Translations under genes and position numbers: made by a program
Notes under the pieces: model-generated
What the model saw: only the letters and a program-made list of their open reading frames with translations
Database searches by the model: none
What the model was told of the DNA's origin: nothing
In this document: one piece after another, positions 1-11,600 of the stretch
Layout of the letters: each line of letters starts with the position of its first letter
How positions within the stretch are numbered: the stretch's first letter is position 1
Assembly: GCA_001579985.1 (NCBI GenBank)
Contig: LRSR01006140.1
Location: 1 to 34,559 of the forward strand
Reading direction: 5' to 3'
Source: Hypsibius dujardini
Lineage: Eukaryota; Tardigrada; Eutardigrada; Parachela; Hypsibiidae
DNA: 34,559 nt

Positions 1-676
1 TCAAGGACTGTCAAAGAAGTTCTTGGAAAACTCACGCAGCCCATAATTCGCTCTTGCTCGTTTACGATCTGTTGGCCATCGGCCCACTGGGATTTCAAAA
101 TTTTTTATAAAAATGTTTTTCTCGATATCACTAAGTTTAGAGCCCACCCAACCACCACAAATTAAAAATGATCAATTTTGGTGTATGGAAACGAAGATCT
201 CACTGACGGAAGGGCATATGAATCGCATTTGGAATCCAACTCTCCACATGGAGAATCGGACTCCTACACACTTGTTTCTGGCATGACGCCATTCAGTGAG
301 AACTTTTTTGCTTTTTCTCCGACTTTAATGTCGGCCGTGAAATTAGGAGCGACAGAACGGAAAGGAACCACCTTGACGCCCTGCCCCACCCCCCCATGTC
401 TTGTTTTCGATCTATAAGGACCAGAGGCGTAAAAAATGTTTCTGCGGAGAGGGGCAGTTTGGCTAATGAGCAAATTAAAACCTTGTTTAATTAAAAATAC
501 AAAAGAATTTAAGTTGCTCCCCGTTAAATAAGCCAACTATGAGTTTTGATCCGTTTTTTCGTCTCCCGCGCGTCGCACCTTTAATAAAATTAAAGGTGCC
601 CCCCGCCACATCTACAATTAAATAGGCAGGAGCAGTTGCTCCAGTGTCTGCCCCCCTCCCCCGGTAAAAACGCTAA
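1..676. other. Stretch with no supported gene
   Basis: I looked here for the kinase exon that should precede the one at 1229 (catalytic loop and DFG activation loop) and did not find it in any frame. Short open frames (for example 178-417) have no recognisable domain. A perfect 10-bp hairpin lies at 575-584 / 590-599 with a 5-nt AT loop. C- and G-rich runs near 388-400 and 645-665 look like low-complexity sequence. Confidence 0.5.
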
Positions 677-1774
<1,098 letters not shown>

Positions 1775-1799
1775 CACCCTCCAATAAGAAAACTCATTT

Positions 1800-2310
1800 G
1801 GTGAGGGTTATGCTCACAACCCTACACAACCTTTTTAATTATTAGTTGCTATGTACACAACCTTTTTCGCCTATTGTTGGACACAATCTTTTCCCGAAAA
1901 CTCATCAAAGGATATAATTAAGGTCGTTGCCACACAAAATTTTCGTTCATACAGGCAACACCTTCCTGCATATTGCAAACGCATCCAAATTCGGAATATC
2001 TTTGTGTGTCGTCGTATTAAACAGCGTTTACGATCTGTAATATGTCACGTACTTCTTTAAGCATTACTTTCAGTGCAAATAAATCATATATTAAAAATAA
2101 CAAAGAACTAGAGAATAACAATGACATTAATGCCATGCTCCAAGCCAAGTATGAGAACGAGGCGATGAATGACAACGAAGGCATGATTAAGAACGAAGCC
2201 ATCGAGGTCGCGTCGAACAACTGCCCTGCGTTGGAGTCCGCCCCATCTGCGAGCCTAATGGATGTGGCATCACCGAACAGGACCAAGCAGTCTTCGTTGG
2301 CCGACCTATA
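1800..2310 (+). repeat. Dispersed repeat, copy 1 (same family as 12412-13200)
   Basis: From GGTGAGGGTTATG onward this stretch matches 12412-12955 at roughly 85-90 % by eye. It shares the tandem motif 'acacaacctttt' and a region ending near GAGGCGATG. It starts 25 bp after the kinase stop codon. The copies diverge after about 2170. Copy 1 then continues as an open frame (2042 into the Tc1 element) with an Asn/Glu-rich then Ser/Ala-rich peptide of unknown kind. It may derive from a longer, protein-coding parent element. Confidence 0.65.
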
Positions 2311-3598
2311 CAGAAGCTTGAGCCAGCCAAGTTGCGACATTTCGGTTTTGCCACTTTGCATAAACACGAGGCGTTGCAACACCCGTCTCACCGATGCGGC
2401 GTCCAGGTGTGAAACAAACACACAGTAAACAATCAGCTGACACTCATTCATTTGCAAAACGCCTGCTCAAATTAATTCTGAAGTAAAAGGAGCGAATGGG
2501 ATATCAAAATGGCGACTCGTGCCGTAAAATATGCGGGAAGCTTCTTTAGTTGGGCATGACTGCCAGAAAATCTGCTGTGAGTCGGGTTATCAGGGAATTT
2601 GAAATGGATCAGCAAGGAGCAGCAAAGCCTGCAAAAAGCTGGGGATCCAGATACAGCCATCTGTACGCACGACGGAAACGATAAAAAATGTGGGAAAACT
2701 CGTCCTTCGACCCGATTCTTTTACCAACCGACAGATTATGCAGCAGTTGGGACTCTCCCCCGGCAAAGTGCGGCGGATTATTGCCAGAGATTTGGCCGGG
2801 AAAAAGCGCTGCAAGGCGAAGACCCCCACCTGTCTGACAAGCAAGTTGTGCAACGGGTATTGAAGGTCCCGCGCCTGCTGGAACACATCAAACGAGGCAA
2901 GTGGAAGTACATCGTGTAGATTGATGAGGCATAGTGTTACATGTCTCATGTAAACGGTCGGAGGAGAATTTATTATAAATTTCGAGGGAAGGAGAGTCCC
3001 CAAAGTTGGCTGAAATACTGCCGACAAAAGCACCCTAAAGGAGTTGTGTTCGTCGCGGGGATTTCCGCCAAAGGCCCGACAGCCATTCGATTCGTTCCTC
3101 CTCGCACTAAAGTGAACTCTGACTTTTATGGGAAGCATGTGCTCAAGCCGCTCTTCAAAAAGGACATTCCCCCGCTCTACGGGAAGCAGGCGAGGTCGGT
3201 GGCCTTGCACCATAACAGTGATGCTGCGCACACGGCGTTGATCACGGTCCGGTCCTTGCAAGACAACAACTACCAATTTTTTTCTGCAGCGGACTGGCCC
3301 TCCAACACCCCAGACTTGAGTCCGATGGATTATACCATCAGTGGAATGTTTAAGAGACGTTTGTGGAAACATAAGATTAAAAATCTTGCTGATTAAATAC
3401 GGGCGATGAGACGGGAGTGGTCAAAGATTAGTTTCGATTTGTGTGTTCGAACTCTTAAAACTTGGGAAAAACGAGTTCGTATGGTGGGCGAAAACCACGG
3501 CTTACAAATAGAACATCTTTTATAGATTTTTGAGTGGCGCAAGTGCTCAATAAATTCGTCTGACTGAACTGTCCCAACTTGGCTGGCTCAAGCTTCTG
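2311..3598 (+). mobile_element. Tc1/mariner element, decayed, with intact terminal repeats
   Basis: Inverted ends of 28 bp start CAGAAGCTTGAGCCAGCC and differ at one position. They are flanked by TA at 2309-2310 and 3599-3600, the Tc1/mariner target. Length is 1288 bp, normal for a complete element. The inside encodes a damaged mariner-type transposase (separate entry). Close identity of the ends with a broken gene suggests either recent movement by another copy's enzyme or recent decay. Confidence 0.88.
2595..3525 (+). pseudogene. Tc1/mariner transposase, DD37D-like, frameshifted with stops
   Basis: The N-terminal helix-turn-helix part is readable in one frame around 2660-2820 (QIMQQLGLSPGKVRRI). 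The catalytic part is in another frame from about 2830 on, so there is a frameshift near 2825. Two in-frame TAG codons (2917-2919 and 2932-2934) lie next to the first catalytic Asp (IDEA). The second catalytic block reads HHNSDAAHTA, where the family has HHDSAPAHTA, so Asp appears changed to Asn. The third block is WPSNTPDLSPMDY. Thirty-seven residues separate the Asn and the last Asp, pointing to a DD37D (maT-like) group. A TAA at 3394-3396 is a further break. The enzyme is dead. Confidence 0.85.
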
Positions 3599-3600
3599 TA

Positions 3601-4132
3601 TACTGGCATGTCGTCATTTGATGGTCGTTCAACTACACCTGAAGCAGCAGCTGGTTCGCCAGGTGGACTGCAGTGATCGTTGGCGCAGACGATCAACCCA
3701 CATTCAGTTGGTCTATCCAGTTGCACTGCGCGACCTCGATGAACTGCTGAACCGTGACGAAGAGCCTGATGAAAGAGAGGAGGCACCCTGACCCGACTCT
3801 AGCAATACCATGCGGTGCATAAGTTGTCCAAGATCGCCGAAAGCGTTTTGTCAGAACTGGAACCACGGCTCTTTCTACCGGCTTTGGAGCTCTATAGAGA
3901 TACCATTGATCGGTTGCTGCAACGTGTACAGAATCCCTCTGAAAGCGAAGAAGAACTGTTAGCTCCGACCCAGAGCGGAGGGGCTGTTGAAAGTGTGCGG
4001 ACGTCAATATTACCCCTTCATACGCAGCTGATGGCTCGTCACAGGGATCCTGGTCGACCACATGGTCTCCCCCGGCTTGTCGCAGCAGCAGTACAATACC
4101 CGCCCAGGAGAACGACGAAAGACTTTTGTTGA
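3601..4132 (+). CDS. Unidentified coding-like stretch beside the Tc1 element
   Basis: Two open segments on the plus strand look coding in composition: 3601-3791 (LRDLDELLNRDEEPDE) and, after a possible acceptor CTAG at 3799-3802, 3803-4132 (KIAESVLSELEPRLFLPALE, then an acidic SESEEE run). The second segment is rich in amphipathic helix, like helical-repeat or coiled-coil proteins, but I do not recognise it. A canonical donor between the two segments is not evident, so this may be a frameshifted relic. The Tc1 element inserted directly upstream. A 202-residue open frame lies on the opposite strand (3693-4301). I judge the plus strand more natural but cannot exclude the other. Confidence 0.35.
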
Positions 4133-4735
4133 GACCTAATATTAGGCTACATTGAACCACAAACTCAACTCGATTACATTGTTGGTTTTTTATGAAGACA
4201 AAATCTTCATTTTGACGAAGACATCTTGATGACTCCTCGAATTTGCTTAAATCGTGATATTTCGATTTCCATTCATTCCAATTCAGTTTGTCTTTTCGCA
4301 CGTTTTAGTTTCAACCTAATTTAGTTTGTGTGACAGCCGAATACATAGGACCAGAGTGACACCAAACTGGTTGCGAGCATGCAGCTCACGAAGAAGCTAT
4401 GCACCGCGAAGTGAAGAGCACTTTTTAAAAAGCAATTTTAGTGACGAAATCTTGCCGAATTTTTTGTCAGGTTATTGGACACTGTATCTCTCGTGAAGGC
4501 ACCCGTTTCACGAAACGTTTCTTTCGCTGCGTTATTAGGGCGGGTCATCTGAAATAAGTTTTGGTTTTCCGGAACGAATTATTTTTTAGTAGCAAATGAA
4601 GGTGTGACTTGGGCCATTATTGAGATCGGGTCTGCCATTGGTTTTTGTCTGGCATTTTCCGGGGTTTCATTTTGCGAACTGTAGTGGATGGTCACATAGA
4701 CAGGCGTTGTAACAAAAACAAATTGAGGCAGTGGG
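4133..4735. other. Intergenic, no feature seen
   Basis: No open frame, repeat or RNA structure that I can support. It could hold the promoter of the exon at 4736 if that exon is real. Confidence 0.4.
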
Positions 4736-5226
4736 ATGAGTAGTGACCGAGAAATGTCGGTTTTAAGTTTGTCTCAAAAGCATTCCCGAACCTGGGTAAT
4801 GCTCGGTATTTGGTGTTTGATGCTCGGCGTTTATAATTGCGCTACGTTCGTAACCGTGACCTCGACTCAACAACATAAGCAGCCGAAGAGTGTTCATCTA
4901 GCACTGCCTATTCAATTAAGAAGCTCCTCGGCAAGTATTACCGCCTGGGCACATGGCATAACGGACAGACATGTCGTTTGAGAATCGCCGAAGCAGCGCA
5001 GTGGTGGTGGCAAAAGTCACACTGCCACACCTCCGCTTCCGTGACGGGAGACCCGGTGGCCATGCAGAGTGGATACTTTGTGTCGCATCCCTCACAACGA
5101 ACGCCCCTTTAAAAAGCAAAAAGATGTGTGACCTCATTCAAAAACATTCTAAATTGTTCGTTGGCGCTTCAAAGCGCCTATACCAGATCGATATCCGTTC
5201 CTTGCATTTCATACACATCGGCGTCG
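4736..5226 (+). CDS. Possible 5' exon(s) of a sema-domain (semaphorin/plexin-like) gene, orphan
   Basis: The first open frame (4736-4981) starts with ATG and has a hydrophobic segment WVMLGIWCLMLGVYNCA that could be a signal peptide. A second frame (4971-5226) ends with SKLFVGASKRLYQIDIRSL. That resembles the first strand of sema domains, where the family reads LYVGAxNxLYQLD. A strong splice donor, GTCG|GTAAGG, follows at 5226/5227. How the two frames join is unclear: either an intron (a weak donor AA|GTATTA lies near 4935) or a frameshift. No later sema exons are visible on the plus strand before the convergent WDR35 gene. It is therefore a truncated copy, a false positive, or a gene with a very long intron. 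Confidence 0.35.
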
Positions 5227-5270
5227 GTAAGGCAGCGTCCCTGTCCACATCATTTGGACTGCACCTATAA

Positions 5271-5682
5271 ACGACACCAAAATCTATTGGATTTAAACCT
5301 CTAAAAACCAAAAGTCAATGGCCTAATTTAATTAAACTAAACTAAAAGTGAATTTAATTTTAAATCACAATTAAACTCCTTCTGATCACAAGGAAGTTTT
5401 TGAGTTAAATAAAATCATTCCTTAGCGAAAACTAATTTTAAACTAATTTCAACAAAATTGAATCTAAACTGTAAGTCCACAAACCCAAATATGTTAACTT
5501 AATTAAACCTAAACCTAAACTGAAACCGAATTTCTGACAATGCTGTTCTTTTGTGTTAAATTAAATGCTAATAATTGGAGAAAACTGATTTTAACTTGAA
5601 TATGATATACTTTAATCTAAGTTAACAATTTGCAATAAATTTCTCGGTAACTTTAATTATTAAAAAATAATTTTAAGCCACT
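5271..5682. other. AT-rich intergenic / WDR35 3' flank
   Basis: Very AT-rich, with many 'aaactaaac'-like words and no open frame. On the minus strand an ATTAAA (5652-5657) just beyond the WDR35 stop could be its polyadenylation signal. No perfect AATAAA is close by. Confidence 0.35.
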
Positions 5683-8600
5683 TCATATGTATCTGTACTT
5701 TGCGAATAGTTCATCTGCAAAATGTTCCATCTCATCACGAACAGCTGGCGTGGTTCCATCCATATTGACCAGTCGCATCAACGCTTCATTGACAACGTCC
5801 CAGCGTTTCAGGCTGGTACCCGCGAGTGCTGTTCGGAAAGATACAAAACTTCTATTAAGTAATCTTTTTTTCGGAAAACTGTAACAAGGTTTTACCGATG
5901 GTACTAAAAATGTGAACGGGATCCAGAACATCCATATACAGGCACAATGTTCCGGCTGCCCGTAAAGCCTTCCCATAATCGGCCTGCACGTAGAATGTCT
6001 GAGCGACAATCATCAGGTTGTACGCTTCCGCTGCGTGCCATGGGTCATCCAGGAACAGATGTTCTGCGGAGGTAGACTCCTCATCGTCCAGAACCATTCT
6101 TCTCTAAAATATATAACATTTATGCTCCTCGAACCAATTAGAAAACGGCAAAAATCAAAAATCATGGAACGGCAAAGAACTGCCTGCAACGATATGGAAC
6201 AAAATGAAGAAACACGGAACAGAACAGCAGAAAGTGGAACAGAGTAAACATCGTGGAACAAATTGGAACAAAATGAAGAAACACGGAACAGAACATCAGA
6301 AAGTGGAACAGAATAAACACCGTCGAACGATATGGAACAAAATGGAGAAAGACGAAAGAGAACAGCCCAAATTGGAAGAGAATGAACACCGTGGAATACA
6401 ATGTAACTGTGCGGAACAAACTGATACGGAACGGAACATTATGACAATTTAAAGAACAAAATACGACGTGTAAGGAATAGCAGGCCGCACAAAACAGCAG
6501 AACAAAACATAAAACGAAAATGAACTGAACGATAATAAAATGGAACATCGGGGCACATAATAGAACACAATAGAACACAATTTCATGACACAGTAATAAA
6601 AACGTAGCAAAGCAGAACGAGGCAGAATGGAACGCCACAGAACAGAATAGAACAGAACGGACCTGCAGAGAGCTGTCTAAAACAGAATACACAGCATGGC
6701 ACAGAGTAGAGCTTCGAAGAACAAAGAATAACACGGAACATCGTGGAACAACATAGTGCACAAAAGAACATGATAAAGTAAAACAGCACGGAAGAGCTTC
6801 AGAGAACATGGAACAGAACAACCAGCATACATCGCCTGCTCCAACTCGGTTGCCCAAACTATTCTTGTTCTCCTCAACAGCCGAGGCTGCAAGGACGCTA
6901 ATCTTTTTTAGCCGGACATAGTCCACCGATTTGTTCTCAACCTCAAGTGCTAACAGCTGCAAAACGAACAAAGAAATGTATAAAAATTGTTCGTTGTGCA
7001 ATCAGCAAATTGGAAACCAATCAAACCTGAAAGAGGCATTTTGCAGATTCCAAAAAGGACCCCGCATTGTAGTACAGCTTCGAAGCGTCCCAAAGCGACT
7101 TTGTTCCATCTTGACTTGCAACTTGTTCCTTTATAGCTTGGTTCATGAGAGCGGAGATCGTTTTTGGCGAGAATCCTTCGATGTCGACCGAACGAGCGAT
7201 CTCCGTCGCTGTAGGGAAATCATGGTTTGCCAAGCAGACTTTGACTGCTAATTCCGGATGGTCCGACCTTCGGAGCGCCTTTGCTGACGCCTTTGAATGG
7301 CCTGAAAGAGATCGGTCAATAACGATTTAACGCTATACGTTTTTGGCTTGCTGAGGCTAGAAATTTTTTGAAAGCATAATTATTATTAGCGTATTGATTA
7401 TATTCGAACGTTTACTGTCATCTAATGTAAGTTCTAAAATAGGAAATAAAACGAAGTTATTTGGACAAGTTCTGCAAGGTTTTCGGCCACTGAAAACAAG
7501 GAACGCCGTGTTCCCTTTTGTCCTGAAAATTTTGAAAATGAACAAACCATAGCGTCCCAATAATTGGCCGATTTCAATGAGAAGCGGATGTCCGGTCGGT
7601 AAAATTTCAGCGAGTTCTTCGAGCTTTTTCACGTCTCCGCTGATCATATGACACTTGTACAAGGCAGCATAGTCGCGTGCATGGTCGAAATTCTTGACCG
7701 CTTCGTCCCTGCGTATTAAAATGTAATAATACATAGAGAAAAAAAATTCGAAAAAATTGCTTCAAAATTAAAAGGTCAGGGAACACGAACCAGGATTGTC
7801 GGTCGTAATAATAACGTCCCAATCCTTCGTGGGCGTTCTTTAAAGCCATATCGTTTTGATCGTCATCAGCCATTTCTTTCAGGCGAAACCAATCGCCGGA
7901 AATTCGACGCATATCGAACGCGAGGTCTGACCGATTGGCTTCGTTGAATTCTTGTTCGGCGCGGTAAAGATCACCGAAGTGGGCGGAGACTTCGGCCTGA
8001 CGAACTTTGTCGGACTAATAAATAAAAAATAAAATTTACTGACTAATGGGAAATAAAATTTCAAAAAACAAAATGAAAGAAATTTGAGTTTAGAATTATT
8101 TAAAAAAAAACATAAAATGAAAAAAAAATTGGTAACATAGAAAAACCTTTTGTTTTCGCAGTCGGTTGATGAACTGAGTGCCTCGATAGTTCTCCCCGTG
8201 AATGTAACAAACTTCCGCTAAGTCCAGCTGCAGTTTTTGCAGGGCCTTGTCGGCGAGGATGTTCCAGAGAACCGGATGTGGATGTGTGTCCACAAAGCGT
8301 TGGGCCTCGACCAGCGAGCTCGTCTCCATCAGATGGTAAGTCTCTCGAAGGGATTTCACCCGGAGCACTTTCGTTGCCTGCGTAGGCGGCTCGGTCGGGT
8401 TGGCGGACCGAACAAACTCATCCACAAAGGCCACGCGAATTTCCAGATTCTTGAACTGACAGAAGTAGCCTTCGTTCGCAATCGGTTCCTAAACAAACCG
8501 CAAGCAAATAATCAAAACATGAAATACATCTATTAAAAATGAAAGATATTAAACTAAAACATGATAGGAGACAGGGATTAAATTAAGGCCAAATATAAAG

Positions 8601-11600
8601 TTACAGAAGCATCCCTTTTAATTATTTTAAACTCGTGCTGCGCGCGCTTGCACCAGGACACATTTTTAATCGACTCAGGCTGCGCGCGCTTGTCCTCGTG
8701 CCCGCACACCAAAAATAAGCACACAAGTAAAATGTATCATTCAGTGTAAAACAGTTGAGCCAACATCATTATTGTTTTACTACCCAATGTGCAAGAACAG
8801 AAACGCTAGTAACTTGTGGTGTTCACGGTGGTTTACGGTGTGTTGATTCACAGCTGCTTACAGAGGGTCCGCCAGCCACACGCGGACAGTCTTTTATTCG
8901 AGCCGCCTACCATAGTAAACATAATTGAAAAGTTTGTCCGTCTGTCCCATACGGCTTCCCAAACATTGAAGCAGGCGTTTCAAATGACAACAAACCAAAC
9001 ACCATAATCATGATTACAGAAACTAATTGAAAGATAAAGGAGGCCATTTTGGCCAACCGTTCACACGGACCATCTTCTCGTAAAATATAAGCTGCTCTGC
9101 TCCGAACTAGAATGATCACATCTGTACTTGGTCGCCCCTCTCTTTTCCTTAATGAAAACTTCTAATATTTCAATTTACTATTCCAAGACAAACGGTTGGG
9201 GAATCTACAAAACTCTGTAAGATTAATGGTATTTACGTAAATCCTTTTATTGTCACACACTTTGTGTTAATGTTACATACTAAAATAATCCCTGATAGGA
9301 TATGTAGTAGGATATTTAAATGCAGTGGAACGGATTGATAAAAAGAAAATAATACTCCCGGTACCTCTGGGTCGCGATTTCGGTAGATGACCGCGCTATT
9401 TTTATGCGCCACCACGAACAGTTCAAGGTCGTCCTCCGCCCAGGCAAAGTTCCAGATACCGTGGCGTTCCAAATTCAGCTTGACATCCTTCACGGGTGGC
9501 GCATCTTTGGCCAGTTTAGTTTCCGACAGGGCGTACATGCAGCACTGACCTTCTTGGTTCAACAGCAGCAAACGACTGACACAAATACAAAATACAAACA
9601 ATTTTCAGCAAAGAGGAGCAAAAGAGCTGTACTTCAGTCTGCCACTGAAGTTTCATCTCACGCTACCCGAAATTAGTCGCAAATAATTGTTTGCGGTTGA
9701 AATATTTCGCTGTATGGTCTCTCACCTAGAATCCTTGTTCAAGCCGAGCTTTTTAGCTTTTGCCAAGACGGCTGTGTACTCTCTCTCCCATGTCATCTGC
9801 GGCAAACGGTACCGCACAATGTTGCCCGACTCACGACCCTGTGCAGTCACACCATGAATTATCTTTCTGCCCAATTCTTAGTTTCCCTAAAGGACGAACT
9901 TCCTATGGCAAATTGGAGAACTATACACACCACGACAAGGACGTCCTTTGAGCATGTCATGGCGCTGATTGGGTCCACCGATATCTGTAGATATTTGGCG
10001 GAACAACTAAGGGATGCATTTTGAGTGCACGATCTTCCGAAATGCTGGATCATACCTCAAGAACCCTTTGACGTTTCTGCTTTGTATCAATGAAACCATG
10101 AGAATCGTCAATGTGGAAGTACCTGCAATAGCCAAATAAATAGCCGAATTTTGCTGGACGCCGGTAGGAAAGTGGCTTGAACTCGAATATTCGAAGGTTT
10201 TGGCTAAGTGGCTAATTTGAGCAGTTACAATTCTCTCCTCATGGGACTCACAAAATACATCATAGTAAATTTGTCTTGATATTCTCGCGTGCAAAATTTG
10301 ATTTAAATTTTTTGTTGGCATCAGCTAAATGGTTTTCAAGGTTCATGTGGCCATTCTTCGAAGACTACTGCCAAATTCCAATCCGATTAATCATAGTACA
10401 AATAGTTTCGCCCCTTAGTCTCCCATGAATATTTCGTTGATGCTAATCGATTTCAAATTGAATTTTGGATGGGACAATTTCAATCAATATTTTGTTTTGA
10501 CATATACGCTGACTTGGGATGATTTTCAAGGGGAAATCCAAAATGTCTCCGCTTTATGATATTTTAAATATTTAATTATGATGGCTTAATATTAATATTT
10601 TAAATATTTAATTATGATGGCTTAATATTAATATTTTAAATATTTAATTATGATGGCTTTCAAAATCAATTTAATTGGTTAAGATATGAACACTTTTTTT
10701 GGCAGAATTTCAAAGTTGGGAAAAACACTGCAAGTTTCCATTTTCCCTCATTTTGACTTTAAAACCATCAAATTTGGAAAATGGTTAAATTTTAGGAATA
10801 TAACACTGCTCTTCTCAAAATTCAATTTGAAATCGATTGGCATCAGCAGAATATGGTTTGAATGTCAGAGGCGGAGCGATGTATCATGTCACTCGATCGT
10901 AAGTTTGCGCTCGGGCTTGGCAATGACATGTAGCTCCGCCCCCTGACGTCCAGAACAGAGTCTGCTGACGCTAATCAAATTGGAATTGAATTTTGAAAAA
11001 GAAAATGTCAATCTTCTTCAAAATTAATCATTTCCCAAAATTGAAGATTTTATGGTCGTAATCAGGAAAATGGAGACTTGCAGTGTCGTTCCCGACTTTG
11101 AAATTCTGCCAGAAAAAGCTTTCATATCGTGACCGATGAAATTTTGAAAATTATTTTGAAAATTATCATTATAGTTCTATTAAGAAAATATAAAGCGGAG
11201 GCATTCTGGGTTCGCCTTCTGAGAATCGTTCAAAGTGAGTTGTACTAGACGGGACTTTCTACTGATTAGCACGAGAGTAGTTTAACCCTCTGAGTGTCGG
11301 TCAGCTTACACTGGCTTAATTCTTCCTTCAAACTCAATTTGCTGATCAAGCATTTGCACTTTCTAGATACGATTTTCTGCTTTGATCGTATTACAGAACC
11401 GTGAAATATAAAGTAAAAACAACTTTTGAATAAAAAAATTGGAAGTGGTAGAACTGATTAAGCCACACTTGGCTTAAAACTTAAATAGCATGTGTACTAA
11501 CTTGCGGTGTGCTAAAAAAATGTCCGAGCTTCGAAATTGAAAAGAGTTATAGCCAACGACCATACCAATAAATAAAATCCAGTCGAAAATGAAATAAACA

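Noticed and set aside
2590-3372. 260-residue minus-strand frame across the Tc1 element
   Set aside because: Shadow of the decayed transposase. The plus strand carries the family motifs (WPSNTPDLSPMDY).
6162-7001. 279-residue minus-strand frame rich in Phe, Cys and Leu
   Set aside because: Mostly GTTCC-repeat intron sequence. Only its start (6831-6956) overlaps a real WDR35 exon.
8816-9119. Small open frames inside hAT copy A
   Set aside because: No transposase motif, and the frames are not kept in the second copy.
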